Shown: positions 16,983-26,880, counted from the stretch's first letter. The stretch is DNA of 64,000 bases from Streptomyces sp. HmicA12 (GCF_000373565.1 NZ_KB891812.1:1-64000), one strand, 5' to 3'. Notes: generated from the sequence alone by a model not told the origin. Program-made: numbers and translations.

Positions 16983-17885
16983 ATGACGCAGAGCGAGATC
17001 AACAACCCCGATTCCCTCGCCGGGCTCACCGCCTACGACCGCACCGGGGAAAAGATCGGCAGCGTCGAGCGGGTCTACCTCGATGACAGGACCGGCAGGG
17101 CTGACTGGGTGACGGTCAAGACTGGCCTCTTCGGCATGAAGGAAACCTTCGTGCCTCTGAGGGGCGCCACGCACGACGACGAGCGGCTCAACGTGGGCTA
17201 CACGAAGGAAGCGGTCAAGGACGCGCCGCGGGTCGACGCGGACGGGCACCTCGAGGAGTCCGAGAAGCACGAGCTGTACGCGCACTACGGCCTGTCGCGC
17301 GCCTCGGCGGGCACCGCCGACACCCGACCGCAGCGGCCGCCCCAGGCCGACGCAGGCCGCGTGGGCGCGGCGGGCGCCATGGGTGCCGCCGCCGCGACGC
17401 AGCCGGAGACCGGGCGGCACGCGGGTGCCGCCGCACGGGAGCCGGCCCTGCGGTCCGGGCCGGGCGTCGGCGGCGACAGCAAGGCCGACGAGCTCATCCG
17501 CTCCGAGGAACGTCTGCGCGTCGGCGTTGAGGAACAGGAAGTCGGCCGTGCCCACCTGCGCAAGGTGGTGGAGACGGAGAACGTCACCACGTCGGTGCCC
17601 GTCTCCCACGAAGAGGTCCGTGTCGTACGCGAACCGATTCGGGAGGGCGACGTCCAAAAGGCTTCGATCAGCGAGGCGGAGACCGAGGTGACGCTGCACG
17701 CGGAGCGCCCGGTCGTCCGCAAGGAAACCGTTCCCGTCGAGCGTGTTCGCCTGGAGACCCAGAAGGTCACGGAAACGAAGGAAGTCTCCGGCACCGTCCG
17801 CAAGGAAAAGATCGAGTTCGACGGCCCGAAGGACGACGGCATGCCCGGCGAGGGCAAGTTCGGCCGCAACGGGCCGCGCCACTGA
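16983..17885 (+). CDS. PRC-barrel and DUF2382 (YsnF-type) stress protein
   Basis: The 300-residue product has an N-terminal PRC-barrel (LAGLTAYDRTGEKIGSVERV, RADWVTVKTGLFGMKETFVP). A Gly/Ala-rich linker is followed by a C-terminal DUF2382 domain with paired repeats (SEERLRVGVEEQEVGRAHLR, ETENVTTSVPVSHEEVRVVR, TLHAERPVVRKETVPVERVR). Such proteins are common in soil actinomycetes and Deinococci and are linked to general stress survival; the exact role is unknown. ATG 16983 follows a GAAGGGAG ribosome site. A terminator follows at 17901-17929. Confidence 0.85.
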   Translation: MTQSEINNPDSLAGLTAYDRTGEKIGSVERVYLDDRTGRADWVTVKTGLFGMKETFVPLRGATHDDERLNVGYTKEAVKDAPRVDADGHLEESEKHELYAHYGLSRASAGTADTRPQRPPQADAGRVGAAGAMGAAAATQPETGRHAGAAAREPALRSGPGVGGDSKADELIRSEERLRVGVEEQEVGRAHLRKVVETENVTTSVPVSHEEVRVVREPIREGDVQKASISEAETEVTLHAERPVVRKETVPVERVRLETQKVTETKEVSGTVRKEKIEFDGPKDDGMPGEGKFGRNGPRH

Positions 17886-17900
17886 GCGAAGTAGCTACGT

Positions 17901-17929
17901 GCGGGCCCGGCCGAACACGCTGGGCCCGC
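17901..17929. terminator. Stem-loop terminator
   Basis: Eight-bp GC arms (GCGGGCCC and GGGCCCGC) with a 13-base loop, 16 bases after the PRC/DUF2382 stop. Confidence 0.55.
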
Positions 17930-18069
17930 GCTGTCGTCCGGACACGACGCCTGGCGTGCCGGAGCGAGCCTGCCCCGCTCGGGACGCACAAACTCCGCCC
18001 CACAGGTCGAGGGCACTCATGTAGCGGTCGAGCCGCTCGCTGCGCGGGTTGTGCGCCATGGCGGCCGCG

Positions 18070-18660
18070 TCACGTCTTGGGGACTACCCACTCCACTGGG
18101 TCGCGGCCTTCGGGCGCGTAAATGATCGTGTCGGGGCGCTTACCGTGTTCCAGCGAGAAGGTGATCTTTCCTCGCAGACAGGTGCCGGCCGTGACGCGGC
18201 CACCGTCGCCGGTGGGGTATTCGGGCTTGGGCACGCCGCCACCGGACAGCAGCGGGGCGTTGAGACGAGTGTCATCGGGGAAGCCGAGGGCCCACGGATC
18301 CTGCGCCACGAGGACCGTGGTGCTCCTGGCGTCCGCGCAGACCTTTACTTCGAGTACCGCCCATGTGGGATTCTCGAAGTCGGCGGCTTCATCGGGCAGT
18401 TCGACGTTGACGGGCTGCGTGTAGACGAGCGCGGTGGTGGTGCCGCTGATGTGACTGCCGTCGTAGTCGGTATCACTCCAGTGCGCGCCCGTGCCGAGGT
18501 CAAGAGGCCTGCTGGGGCTGTCCTGCGCGGCAGTTGAGGCCGTGGACTTCTCGCTCACCCGGACCTCGGGGGCAGTCTTCGCCGTGTCGCTGCTGCAGGC
18601 CGTGACAGCGCCGAGGAATAGGCCGGTTGTGGCCAGGACGATAACGCTTCGGGTGCGCAT
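18070..18660 (-). CDS. Exported lipoprotein
   Basis: The 196-residue protein has a lipoprotein signal (VIVLATTGLFLGAVTACSSD, lipobox VTAC with Cys at about residue 22) and a Ser/Thr-rich linker. The globular domain has GTTTALVYTQPVNVELPDE and NPTWAVLEVKVCADARSTTV, GGRVTAGTCLRGKITFSLEH and DPVEWVVPKT. The beta-rich layout resembles DUF4352-type ligand or stress sensors, but the family call is uncertain. It stands alone, with a short decayed region upstream. Confidence 0.7.
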   Translation of the reverse strand: MRTRSVIVLATTGLFLGAVTACSSDTAKTAPEVRVSEKSTASTAAQDSPSRPLDLGTGAHWSDTDYDGSHISGTTTALVYTQPVNVELPDEAADFENPTWAVLEVKVCADARSTTVLVAQDPWALGFPDDTRLNAPLLSGGGVPKPEYPTGDGGRVTAGTCLRGKITFSLEHGKRPDTIIYAPEGRDPVEWVVPKT

Positions 18661-19303
18661 GTTCCCCCTGAGATGTGGATCTGAGGAATCAGCATCTGTG
18701 AAGCCTGGGGGAATGTGCGCTCATGTGGCCGACCTGTGACAGTCCCAGCCGCTTCCGCACCCCGCCTGACCGTGACAGTGACGTGAGGCGCCCCACCGAG
18801 GGCGGGAGTTTGCGTCGGCGGGGCACCTGTGCGGTCCGGAAGGACAGGCCGAAGTCGGTGGGGTGGCCCATGGCTTCTCCTGCGTCGACGTCCCTGTAGC
18901 CGCTGGCGCAGGCGCTCGCGAGCTGATCCACGCCGAAGCCGACCGCCGGGACATCACGTCACCGCGCATGTCCTGCTCGACATCAACGAGTACATCTGGA
19001 CCGCAGCGCACGCCTTCCACCTGCCCGGCGCCGCCGTCGCCGAAGCGTGGGTCACCGCCCGCCCCACCACCATCTTGCACAGCCTGGCCGCCCGCGCCGC
19101 CACCGCGATCACCCCGCTCCGACCTCGCCGGAGACACGTACCAGCGACCGGCGCCGCGCGCCGCTTGCTGTGCGGCGGCACCGAGTTGACCCAGCTCGTG
19201 ATCGCGTTCGAGGATTCCTCACACACACCACAGTTCCGGCACTCGCCGCCGCGGCCCGTCTCCCGGAGGCGACGGTTCCGCGGCGCGCGGCGCCCCGGGT
19301 GGC
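18661..19303. other. Decayed region with one coding-like island
   Basis: Most of this interval lacks coding signal. On the plus strand near 18968-19120 a frame reads LDINEYIWTAAHAFHLPGAA and VAEAWVTARPTTILHSLAAR, with good codon use but no start codon and no intact end. It is probably an internal fragment of a lost gene. I do not recognise it. Confidence 0.4.
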
Positions 19304-19807
19304 TCAGCCCTGCTGCTCCAGCGCGTCGGCTAAGGCGCGGAGGGCATCGGCCAATTCCTTCTTGGTGGGCAGTTCATCCACCTTCTTCTCCAGCCTGTCG
19401 ATGCGCTTCGCCAGTTCGTCGAGGTCCGCGGGGGCCGTGGGATGCGTGGTGGGCACGTCCGTGGGGGCCGGGGGGTCGGACGGCTCCGAGGTCGGGTCGG
19501 TACCGCCTGAGCCTCCCGCATCCGTGCCGCCCGAGACGCCACCGGCCACGCCGCTGTCACCGCCGCCGGAGTCAGCGCCGACGGTTCCGCCCGACACACC
19601 ATCGGAGCCGCCGTCACCGCCGCCGGTGTCGACGCCGACGTTTCCTCCTCCGTCGGACGGATCCACGGACGCAGTGGTACGGCCGGAGGCCGCTCCCCCT
19701 TGGTCCGTCACGGCGATCGCCCCGCCCACACCCAGCACCATCGCGGCCGCCGCGCCGACCAGTGCCACTGTCATCCGGCGCGCCTGAAACTTCCTCATGA
19801 TTGTCAT
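19304..19807 (-). CDS. Secreted Gly-rich protein with C-terminal coiled coil
   Basis: The N-terminus (RMTVALVGAAAAMVLGVGG) is a signal peptide or anchor. The middle is a Gly/Asp/Ser-rich low-complexity region of about 80 residues (GGGDGGSDGVSGGT-like units), then a Pro/Thr linker. The end is a heptad-patterned helix (LDELAKRIDRLEKKVDELPT, KKELADALRALADALEQQG). It could be a wall-spanning stalk that displays or oligomerises through the coiled coil. Function unknown. ATG 19807 or 19798 can serve as start. Confidence 0.65.
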   Translation of the reverse strand: MTIMRKFQARRMTVALVGAAAAMVLGVGGAIAVTDQGGAASGRTTASVDPSDGGGNVGVDTGGGDGGSDGVSGGTVGADSGGGDSGVAGGVSGGTDAGGSGGTDPTSEPSDPPAPTDVPTTHPTAPADLDELAKRIDRLEKKVDELPTKKELADALRALADALEQQG

Positions 19808-20266
19808 GTGACGGACACTAATGATCGATCTGCGCGGAGGGCTCCCTTCCGAGGATTCAGCACCACGCTCGGTTTCTCGCGTACTCGGAGGAGTTCGGCC
19901 GGCCTACGCCGACGCCTCATAACGGCCACTGATTTCGGCGGTTCGCGAGATCGAACCGGTCATCCCTTCAAAGGAACCGCACCCCAGTCAGTACGCATGA
20001 CCAGCGAGGTCAGATCAGCAGGCTGAGGCAGAGGCATCCTGTGCTCCTCTCACCCGACGCTGACATCGACCGTCGCCAGACCCGGCACCGTCGCGCCGGC
20101 GGAACCCCTCGATCAACCCGGCGACGCCAAGCACCCCTGCCGAGGCAAAACGCTCATCAGCCCTACTGCGCGGACGGATCACCGGAGCGAAGTGGCCCGC
20201 AGTTCCCGGTCCGCGGCAGTGCTACCGTGCGGCGCAACATCAACTGACCATCTCCCAAGGGGTGTT
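19808..20266. other. Intergenic region
   Basis: About 460 bases upstream of two divergent genes. No gene or strong repeat is seen. It must hold promoters for the minus-strand Gly-rich protein and the plus-strand membrane protein pair. Confidence 0.5.
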
Positions 20267-21199
20267 GTGCCGAGCGATCCCGGGACGAACGAGGTCATGG
20301 ATGCGGAGGCCGAGGAAGAGCATCCGGAGCTGGGGAGCCGTCGCGGCGCCTACCGCCCGCAGCACAGAGGGCCCGCCGCGTACGTCCGGCTCATGCTGGC
20401 CCTGATCCCGTTCGCCGGGCTGGCCTACCTCCTGACGCTCCTCCTCGGTGCGCTCTTGGGCCGGGGCGGCGCCACCCCGGCCCAAGTGGTCGGCGGCCTT
20501 GCGCTGTTGGTGCCGTTCGCCGTCCGGGCGCAGTGGTACCGGCGCCACGCGCGCGTGGAGTTCCGTCTGTACGAGCGCGGCCTCGCCGCGATCGCGGCGG
20601 ACGGCAGCGAGACGGTCTATCGCTGGGCATCGGCCACCGTGTTCACGAACGGAGCGCACCACTACAAGTTGTGCAACCCCGAGGGGAAGCTCATCACGCT
20701 CGGAGCTGCGGACCGTCGCCCCATGCTCGGCGGGGAGAGGATACGGGGCGTACGCACCCGTACGGTGATCAGAGGCGCTCAGCTCCCGCGGGAGGAGGAG
20801 TGGGGCCCGGCGATCGTGCAGGGGGTGAGGAGCGCCCAGCCACCGTCAGCAGTCGTCGAGAGGGTTCTCGGCGGCGCCGAAGTCGCCTTCGGACACTTCG
20901 TGTTGAGCCAGGCAGGGCTGGCCGTGCGGCGCAGGCACGGTCGGGACGACTTCACTGCCTGGGAGGACATCGACTCGTTCGACGCCACGGACGACGGCGG
21001 CCTCCTGATCTCCTCTCGCGGCAGCGACTTCCCGACGCTGTTCATGGGACGGCAGTACCAGGTGCCCGATCTGGACGTCTTCCTCGGCGCCGTCGGCTCT
21101 CTGCGCGCCAGCGGACCACGGCCCGTCACCGTCCCGGCGGCGGGCGTCCGCGCCGACCAGGACGCGGACAGCGAGGTGTCCGAGCAGCTTGCCTGGTAA
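20267..21199 (+). CDS. Membrane protein with PH-like cytoplasmic part
   Basis: The 310-residue product has an acidic N-terminus and two transmembrane helices (LMLALIPFAGLAYLLTLLLG and VVGGLALLVPFAVRAQW). Two beta-rich repeats follow, with FRLYERGLAAIAADGSETVY, YRWASATVF and LSQAGLAVRRRHGRDDFTAW, each closing with a Trp-containing element. This resembles the DUF6585-type proteins of Streptomyces in which a paired PH-like fold follows a small membrane domain. GTG 20267 follows AAGGGG. The next gene begins 12 bases after its stop, so the pair is probably an operon. Confidence 0.65.
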   Translation: MPSDPGTNEVMDAEAEEEHPELGSRRGAYRPQHRGPAAYVRLMLALIPFAGLAYLLTLLLGALLGRGGATPAQVVGGLALLVPFAVRAQWYRRHARVEFRLYERGLAAIAADGSETVYRWASATVFTNGAHHYKLCNPEGKLITLGAADRRPMLGGERIRGVRTRTVIRGAQLPREEEWGPAIVQGVRSAQPPSAVVERVLGGAEVAFGHFVLSQAGLAVRRRHGRDDFTAWEDIDSFDATDDGGLLISSRGSDFPTLFMGRQYQVPDLDVFLGAVGSLRASGPRPVTVPAAGVRADQDADSEVSEQLAW

Positions 21200-21211
21200 G
21201 TCACCTGCGGC

Positions 21212-22993
21212 GTGGGCCTGTGGGCGGCCTGGCGCCTCGGCAGCGGGTCGGATATCGACGGCGTTGGATCCGTGCTCCTCGCCGCTCTCAGGGCTGTGCC
21301 GGGTGCGGCCGTCGGAGCGGTCTTCGGCCTCGGGCTCTCCGCAGCGGCCATGGCCGTGCCGCAAGCCGGGGGTACGTTCCTCCTCGAACCGCTGATCCGC
21401 TGGCTCCGCCACGGCCGGTATCTCGCCGCGGCCGTCCTCGCGTTCTGCGTGCTCGCTCCGCCGGTGGCCCTGCTGTTCGTGCTGTTCCGCGCCTTCCCCT
21501 CCCGTCTGGTCCCGCTGGTGGTGCTGCTCTTCTTCGGCGGCTGGACCCTGCTGCTCGCAGTGCGGCGGTGCCTCCCCGCCGAGCGCGCGGTGGTGCGGCA
21601 CCTTCCCGATCTTCCCGGGGTGTTCCTGGTCGCCCTCGCCGTCGAGCAACTCGTTTCCGGCGACGTGCTGACCACCGCGCCGGCGGCCGGGCTCTTCTTC
21701 CCGCTCGCCGTCTGGCTCTCCTGGCGCGGCTGGCGCGGGCTGAAGGACTCGCCGCGGTCGGCGGTGCAGGCCGCGGCCGACATCGTCGTGTCCGTGGAAC
21801 TCGGCCTCGTGCTCGCCGTGTTCCTGGTGTGGCTGGCCAACATGCTGTCGTTCACCCCACCCCAAGTCACCGTCGTACGCGCCTTGGTGGAGCGGATCCA
21901 GGGTCTGACGGAGGTGGACTGGCTGTACTGGCTGGCGGCGTACACGCTGCTGGCGGTGGGCAGTTATGTCGTCCTTCGCTCGCCGGAGCGCATCGCGCGG
22001 ATCCGAAGCCGGCTGCGTCCGGCCCGGTTCGCCGGGGCGCGGCTGCCGCTGGGCCTCACCGCCAACTTCGGTCGACGGTCCCTGTCCGGGATCAACGTCG
22101 GCATCATGGTCGCCCTGCTGTTCCTCGTCGTCCTTGCTCCGGTGTCCGAGGGGGTGTGGAAGCATCCCGTGGCCGAGAGGTACGCGCTGGAGGTGCAGCG
22201 CCGGCAGTACGCCGAAGGCTCAGCTGCCGCGTACGAGGAGATCCATCGGCACGTCATGGCACATCCACGGGACGCCGCCCGTCTCAGGGACGTGGTCCTG
22301 GCCGTACAGCGGGCCGCTCCGTCGCGGCGCGGGGAGCCCGTGAACGGGACGGCGTTGGACATCGCGCGGCAGGTCGGCCGTTTCCAGGGCGCCACGATCA
22401 CGCCCGACGCCCCCGTCCCGGCACCGTCCGCGCAGCAGCCAGAGCCGGAACCGGAACCGGAAGCCGCCGACGGACTCGACGGCCGGCTCGACCAGCTCGA
22501 CGAGGCCCAGCGCAGTGCCGCGGAACGGGAGCAGCGGACCGACCGGTTCGCCGAGCTCGCCTCCCTCGCGATCACCCGCACGTTCGACGCTATGGACCTG
22601 GGCGAGAACCAGGTCGTCGCGCTGGTCAAGGAGTATCTCGGCGGGATGGTGGAGGACGGACCGGTCAAGAAGGTGTTCCTGCGGTGGGGCGAGCGAGTCG
22701 GCCAGGAGCCGCCCGACGGCGACCGGCTGGTGCGCATCGACGTCCGTCGCCTGACCGCCGTCGCCTACGAGCGCACCCGGGCGGCTGTCGCCCGCGCCGA
22801 TGCCGGTCTGCTCGCCTTCTACGGCCGCTTCGGTTTCGGCGCCCCCGCCGCGGACACGTCGCTCACGCCGGCGGTCGACCTGGCGAACCAGCACCGGTAT
22901 CTGCGGCAGGGCACCGGGTCCTGCTCGGGTTGTGTCCCCTCCACGACCGACGGCTCCCGTACGGGTGGCGGAGGTGGCGGCGGGCGCCGCTGA
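21212..22993 (+). CDS. Large polytopic membrane protein with soluble C-terminal domain
   Basis: The 593-residue product has roughly nine hydrophobic helices in its first 340 residues (for example AAVLAFCVLAPPVALLFVLF and IVVSVELGLVLAVFLVWLAN), closing with INVGIMVALLFLVVLAPVS. A soluble region follows with a Glu/Pro-rich hinge, a coiled coil (LDGRLDQLDEAQRSAAERE) and a helical domain (ENQVVALVKEYLGGMVEDG). The end is Gly-rich and has a Cys pair. No family is recognised. It is likely coupled to the upstream PH-like membrane protein and may form a complex with it. Confidence 0.65.
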   Translation: MGLWAAWRLGSGSDIDGVGSVLLAALRAVPGAAVGAVFGLGLSAAAMAVPQAGGTFLLEPLIRWLRHGRYLAAAVLAFCVLAPPVALLFVLFRAFPSRLVPLVVLLFFGGWTLLLAVRRCLPAERAVVRHLPDLPGVFLVALAVEQLVSGDVLTTAPAAGLFFPLAVWLSWRGWRGLKDSPRSAVQAAADIVVSVELGLVLAVFLVWLANMLSFTPPQVTVVRALVERIQGLTEVDWLYWLAAYTLLAVGSYVVLRSPERIARIRSRLRPARFAGARLPLGLTANFGRRSLSGINVGIMVALLFLVVLAPVSEGVWKHPVAERYALEVQRRQYAEGSAAAYEEIHRHVMAHPRDAARLRDVVLAVQRAAPSRRGEPVNGTALDIARQVGRFQGATITPDAPVPAPSAQQPEPEPEPEAADGLDGRLDQLDEAQRSAAEREQRTDRFAELASLAITRTFDAMDLGENQVVALVKEYLGGMVEDGPVKKVFLRWGERVGQEPPDGDRLVRIDVRRLTAVAYERTRAAVARADAGLLAFYGRFGFGAPAADTSLTPAVDLANQHRYLRQGTGSCSGCVPSTTDGSRTGGGGGGGRR

Positions 22994-23909
22994 GCGACGC
23001 TCGCCGTCCCGGTACGGTCACCGCGGCCGTGCCCGGTGCGCGGCCGCCTCCCCGGCGGCGCCGCCGAGCAGCAGCACGGCGACCGTGCCGAGCGGGAACG
23101 CCTCGAACGGGCAGCCAGGTTGGACCGGCTCCGGCCGGGCTACCCGTCGGATCACACTAGGACACCCAAGTTAGGACACCCGGATTCTTGTCACCACCCG
23201 CTCAGGCCTTGCTCACCCTGCCCTCGTCCACACCGGCGTCCGTATACAGGCAGCACTCCGCATCCCGGAGCAGCAGGTGTGGTTGGGACCCGGCGAATTA
23301 CCCGGGAGCTGCGCAACCATCGCCCGGTCAGCGCGCTGGAAGGACGCCGACCGGGCGACGGTTACGGTGCGCCGTCCTGCGTGCGCTGTTCGGCCCTCAC
23401 CTCGATATCGAGGGCACGGTCGGTTTCGTCGCCACCTCGGCCGTGGCCCCTCACGCAAGACGCGAAGCGAACCGTGTGAACTAACCGATCTCACTGCCGG
23501 GTTGATGGAGCACCTCGAGAGTGGGGCGACACGCGACGCACTCGGCGAAGAGCAGGAACAAGAACTTGAAGCGGCCATGACCTCGACACCTGCCTCCGAC
23601 GAGCCCGCCCGGTGCCGCACCGCGAGAGCATCTGACTGTCGCGCAGGTCCACCTGGCCGCGCTCCAATCCCCCGCCATCCTCTTCCGAGCCCGGCGATAG
23701 CCCCTGACAGCGATCGCCGACCCAGCGCGCGTCCGCCGGCCAAACCCCCGCCCCGCCGATGCGCTCCACGATCCTGAACGCCCGCGACCGAACGCCCCAC
23801 GCCCGAGACACGACCCCCGACACGCAAAACGTCTACAGCTGTATACTTCTCTTTCGAGAGTCATTCTCCCCGCCCTCACGGCACAGGGAGCTCAAGAGAG
23901 GCACACAGG
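22994..23909. other. Gene-poor region with short remnants
   Basis: Near 23060-23150 a plus-strand frame reads RAERERLERAARLDRLRPGY, and near 23490-23600 another reads LTDLTAGLMEHLESGATRDA then LGEEQEQELEAAM. Both look coding but lack complete boundaries. The nonamer AGGACACCC occurs twice at about 23158-23183. The last 80 bases are comparatively AT-rich and contain the promoter region of the SDR gene. Confidence 0.4.
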
Positions 23910-24711
23910 ATGGACCTGAATCTGACCGGAAAGCGCGCGCTCGTCACCGGGTCGAGCGTCGGACTCGGGGAGGCCACCGCGAAGCTGCTGGCGGCCGAAG
24001 GGGCCGCGATCGTGGTCCACGGCCGGGACAAGGAACGTACGGAGAAGGTCGCACGGGAGATTCGCGAGGCCGGCGGGACCGCGAGCACGGTGCTGGGTGA
24101 CCTGGCGGACGACGCGGCGGCCGCCGAGGTCGCACGGGCAGCCACCGAGGACGGCCCCGTCGACATCCTCGTCAACAACGCCGGCTTCTACCGGCATCTG
24201 TCGTGGGCGGAAGCGTCCCCCCGACGAGTGGCGTGACACCTACAACGTCAACGTGGTCTCGGGTGTTCGGATGATCCAGCACCTGGTCCCGGCGATGCGT
24301 GAGCGCAGCTGGGGCCGGGTCGTCACGATCGGCGGCGGTCTGGCCTCCCAGCCGATGAACACCCACCCCCAGTACAACGCGACCCTGGCGGCCCGGCACA
24401 ACCTCGCCGTGTCCCTGGCCCGTGACCTGAAGGGCACCGGCGTCACCTCCAACGTGGTGTCGCCCGGAGCCATCCTCGTCGAGGCCACCAAGGAACTCGT
24501 CACCGAGATCGGCCCCGCACGCGGATGGGGTGCCACGTGGGAGGAGATCCGGCCCAACGCCGTCGACGCGCTCATCCCCAACGACCAGGAGCGCTTCGGC
24601 GAGCCGGACGAGATCGCGGCAGCGGTGGCGTATCTGTGCAGCGACTACGCCCAGTACGTCAGCGGCGCCACCCTCCGCGTCGACGGCGGTCTCATCCGCT
24701 CCGCCTTCTGA
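23910..24711 (+). pseudogene. SDR-family oxidoreductase with a single-base frameshift
   Basis: The 5' part from ATG 23910 encodes TGSSVGLGEATAKLLAAEG and DILVNNAGFYRHLSWAEASP. At a run of six C (24217-24222) the frame shifts, and the continuation is DEWRDTYNVNVVSGVRM, VVTIGGGLASQPMNTHP, YNATLAARHNLAVSLARDLK and a normal end (SGATLRVDGGLIRSAF). Removing one C restores a complete protein of about 266 residues. The YxxxK pair reads YNATL, so the usual Lys is absent; I recall this as a subfamily trait rather than damage. The frameshift is either recent decay or a sequencing slip in the C run. Confidence 0.8.
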
Positions 24712-24767
24712 ACGCGACACGCGGCGCGCGGCACGTCCCGCGCCGCGGGCCGCCGCCCGCACCCGGG

Positions 24768-25358
24768 CTACGAAGCCCCGGTATCGGCCTCCCCGATGAG
24801 CGGTTCGAGCATGCCCGCCAGAATATCCGCGAGGCCCTCGTTGTCGGCCTCGGCCAGGGCGGACGTACCCACGACGGTGCGCAGCAACCAGGTCCCCGCG
24901 ACCAGCGCGAGCCCGAGCTGGGCGCGCACCTCCGCCTCGGGACCCTCCAACAGCCCCGCCAGACGGGCACCCACGTGCGCCTCGATCCCGCGGCGAAGAG
25001 CGTCCGTCGCCTCGGGGTCCTGCGCGGAACGAAGCAACAGCAGGAACGGATTGAGCTCCTCGGCACCACGCGCGGTGCGCTCGGCGAGCGTGTGCGCCAC
25101 CGCATGCGCCAGACCGTGGCGGTCGTCACCGATCACTGCGGGCGGCCCGAAAGCCCGGTCCACCGCCTGGGCGAACAGGAGCTCCTTCGACCCGAAGTAG
25201 CGGTTGATCATCATCGCCGTCACGCCTGCCCGCTCCGCGATCTGCCGGAGCCCGGCCCTCGCATAACCGTGCTCCGTGAACTCCACCACGGCCGCGGCGA
25301 GGATCGCCTCGCGCGTCGCGGCTCCGTCACGCTTACGGGCAGGCTGCGCAGCATTCAT
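24768..25358 (-). CDS. TetR-family regulator
   Basis: The 196-residue protein from ATG 25358 has the TetR DNA-binding domain: TREAILAAAVVEFTEHGYAR, then LRQIAERAGVTAMMINRYFG with SKELLFAQAV. The C-terminal part is all helical (LRRGIEAHVGARLAGLLEG, LGLALVAGTWLLRTVVGTSA). ATG 25358 is used because the 18 residues before it are Arg/Pro-rich and the family usually starts 10-15 residues before the first helix. It is convergent with the frameshifted SDR and lies 79 bases downstream of a hydrolase gene on the same strand; either could be its target. Confidence 0.82.
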   Translation of the reverse strand: MNAAQPARKRDGAATREAILAAAVVEFTEHGYARAGLRQIAERAGVTAMMINRYFGSKELLFAQAVDRAFGPPAVIGDDRHGLAHAVAHTLAERTARGAEELNPFLLLLRSAQDPEATDALRRGIEAHVGARLAGLLEGPEAEVRAQLGLALVAGTWLLRTVVGTSALAEADNEGLADILAGMLEPLIGEADTGAS

Positions 25359-25437
25359 GCACAGGAGCATATGTGGGGCCGGCAGCCGTCCGAGCGTGCG
25401 ACCGCGGCTCATCGCGAGGGCGAGCCGCGGCGCTGTC

Positions 25438-26364
25438 TCACCTTGCGTTCTGGAGAACGGAGTTGAAGAAGTCGGTGAGCTTGTCGACGGCGGGGTCGAC
25501 GGCCTCCTTCTTGTCGTAGAGGTCGACGTGACTGGCGCCCTCGATCCAGTGGAGTTCCTTCGGGCCGGTGGCCCGCTGGTGGACGTCGACGGCCATCCAG
25601 GAGGTGACGGCTCGGGTTCCGACGATCTGCAGCAGGGGGCGGGGGCCGATCAGCGGGACGGCGTGGAAGGCGTCGAAGAAAGCGAGCTTGTCGACGCTCT
25701 CCCAGGCGAGGAACTTCGCCGAACGGTCGTGCTCGCCGCGCGCGGTGCAGTAGTACTCGAAGCCCTCGATGCCGTGCTCGCCGCCGAGCGCACCGGCCTG
25801 TTCGGCGGTCTCGGGGAACATGGGCATCACACCGGGGTCCTCGCCACGGGCCGCTGCCGTGCGGGCCTGAGCGGCAGCGTCGAGCAGGCTCTGGAAGACG
25901 GCCGGGTCCTGGGTACCGTCGGCGCCCAGCCGGAACTGACGGGCGACGTCGACACCGCTGACCGTGGCCACGGCCCGGACCCGGTGGTCGCCGCCGGCGG
26001 CGGACAGCGAGTAGCCGCCCGACGCGCAGACGCCCAGCAGGCCGATGCGGGCGGCGTCGACGTCGTCGCGGGTGGTCAGGTAGGAGACGGCGGCCTTGAA
26101 GTCCTCCACTCGCTGCGCGGGGTCCTCCAGACCGCGCGGCAGCCCGCCGGACTCCCCCTGGTACGCGGCGTCGAAGGCGAGGGTCACGAAGCCTCGCTCC
26201 GCCATCCGCCGGGCATACGTGCCGGACGTCTGCTCCTTCACGCTGGTGCCCGGGTGACCGACGACCAGTGCCGGGTGCGGTCCCGCCGCCGGGGTGTCGG
26301 GGGTGTACAGGTGCGCGGCGATCCGGATGCCGGCGCTCTCGAAGGTGACGTTGCTCTTGGCCAT
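25438..26364 (-). CDS. Alpha/beta hydrolase, YcjY / dienelactone-hydrolase-like
   Basis: The 308-residue protein opens MAKSNVTFESAGIRIAAHLY. It has HPALVVGHPGTSVKEQTSG for the oxyanion loop, a nucleophile elbow GVCASGGYS, a late acid region and the catalytic-His region HWIEGASHVDLYDK. GxCxSGG elbows are typical of the YcjY and xylanase-associated hydrolase group. The substrate is probably a small ester or lactone, not determined. ATG 26364 follows GGAG at a good distance. It is the first of many hydrolase genes in the next 34 kb, but no copy of the shared 21-bp operator is seen upstream of this one. Confidence 0.78.
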   Translation of the reverse strand: MAKSNVTFESAGIRIAAHLYTPDTPAAGPHPALVVGHPGTSVKEQTSGTYARRMAERGFVTLAFDAAYQGESGGLPRGLEDPAQRVEDFKAAVSYLTTRDDVDAARIGLLGVCASGGYSLSAAGGDHRVRAVATVSGVDVARQFRLGADGTQDPAVFQSLLDAAAQARTAAARGEDPGVMPMFPETAEQAGALGGEHGIEGFEYYCTARGEHDRSAKFLAWESVDKLAFFDAFHAVPLIGPRPLLQIVGTRAVTSWMAVDVHQRATGPKELHWIEGASHVDLYDKKEAVDPAVDKLTDFFNSVLQNAR

Positions 26365-26623
26365 GGAAGGCTCCTCGATGGTGGGGTGACGACGGGGCCA
26401 CTGACTGCCCCGTATCGGCGACATTTCAACGATCACCCCAGATCAGCGGGGCGAAAAGAGACAGGTTTCTGCCTGGGCAAGGTCCTTCCCCCCTTGGGCG
26501 TTCCGGGCGGGAAGCGCCTGCCGCGCGAACAAGCTGCATGCGAACTGCCTGTTTCCGCAGACCCGCATCGGGTGGGATGGGGAGGGGACATGAGGAGTCG
26601 ATGTCCCGGAACAGGGGGCACCC

Positions 26624-26880
26624 ATGAACACGCAGATCGAGGTCTCCGGCTTCTCCGCCCCGGAGAGGGACATCCACGCCCGCCGGCCGGTCGCCGACGG
26701 CAGGCTTGTCGGACGCGACTCCGAACTGCGAGACCTGCGTGGGTTCGTGCGGGAGGCAGTGACGCACGGTGCGACACGCGTCGTTGCGGGGGGCCGCCGG
26801 TTCGGGGAAGTCCGAACTGCTGGAAGCCGGCGTCGAGCAGGCGGCGGCCGCGGGCATGCTCCTGGGGGCGGGTCTCCTGG
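26624..26880 (+). pseudogene. LuxR-type AAA regulator, N-terminal fragment with frameshift
   Basis: ATG 26624 opens a frame with DGRLVGRDSELRDLRGFVRE. After a frameshift near 26785 the Walker A region appears (RGAAGSGKSELLEAGVEQA, AAAGMLLGA). This is the start of a large LAL-type LuxR regulator (intact members are about 900 residues; compare 46512-49265). Similarity ends near 26870, where the opposite strand begins to encode a pyruvate dehydrogenase fragment, so a deletion has joined two unrelated truncated genes. Confidence 0.7.

Noticed and set aside
20533..23160. 875-codon plus-strand open frame
   Set aside because: It runs through the two membrane protein genes in another frame with Arg-rich, low-complexity sequence; not coding.
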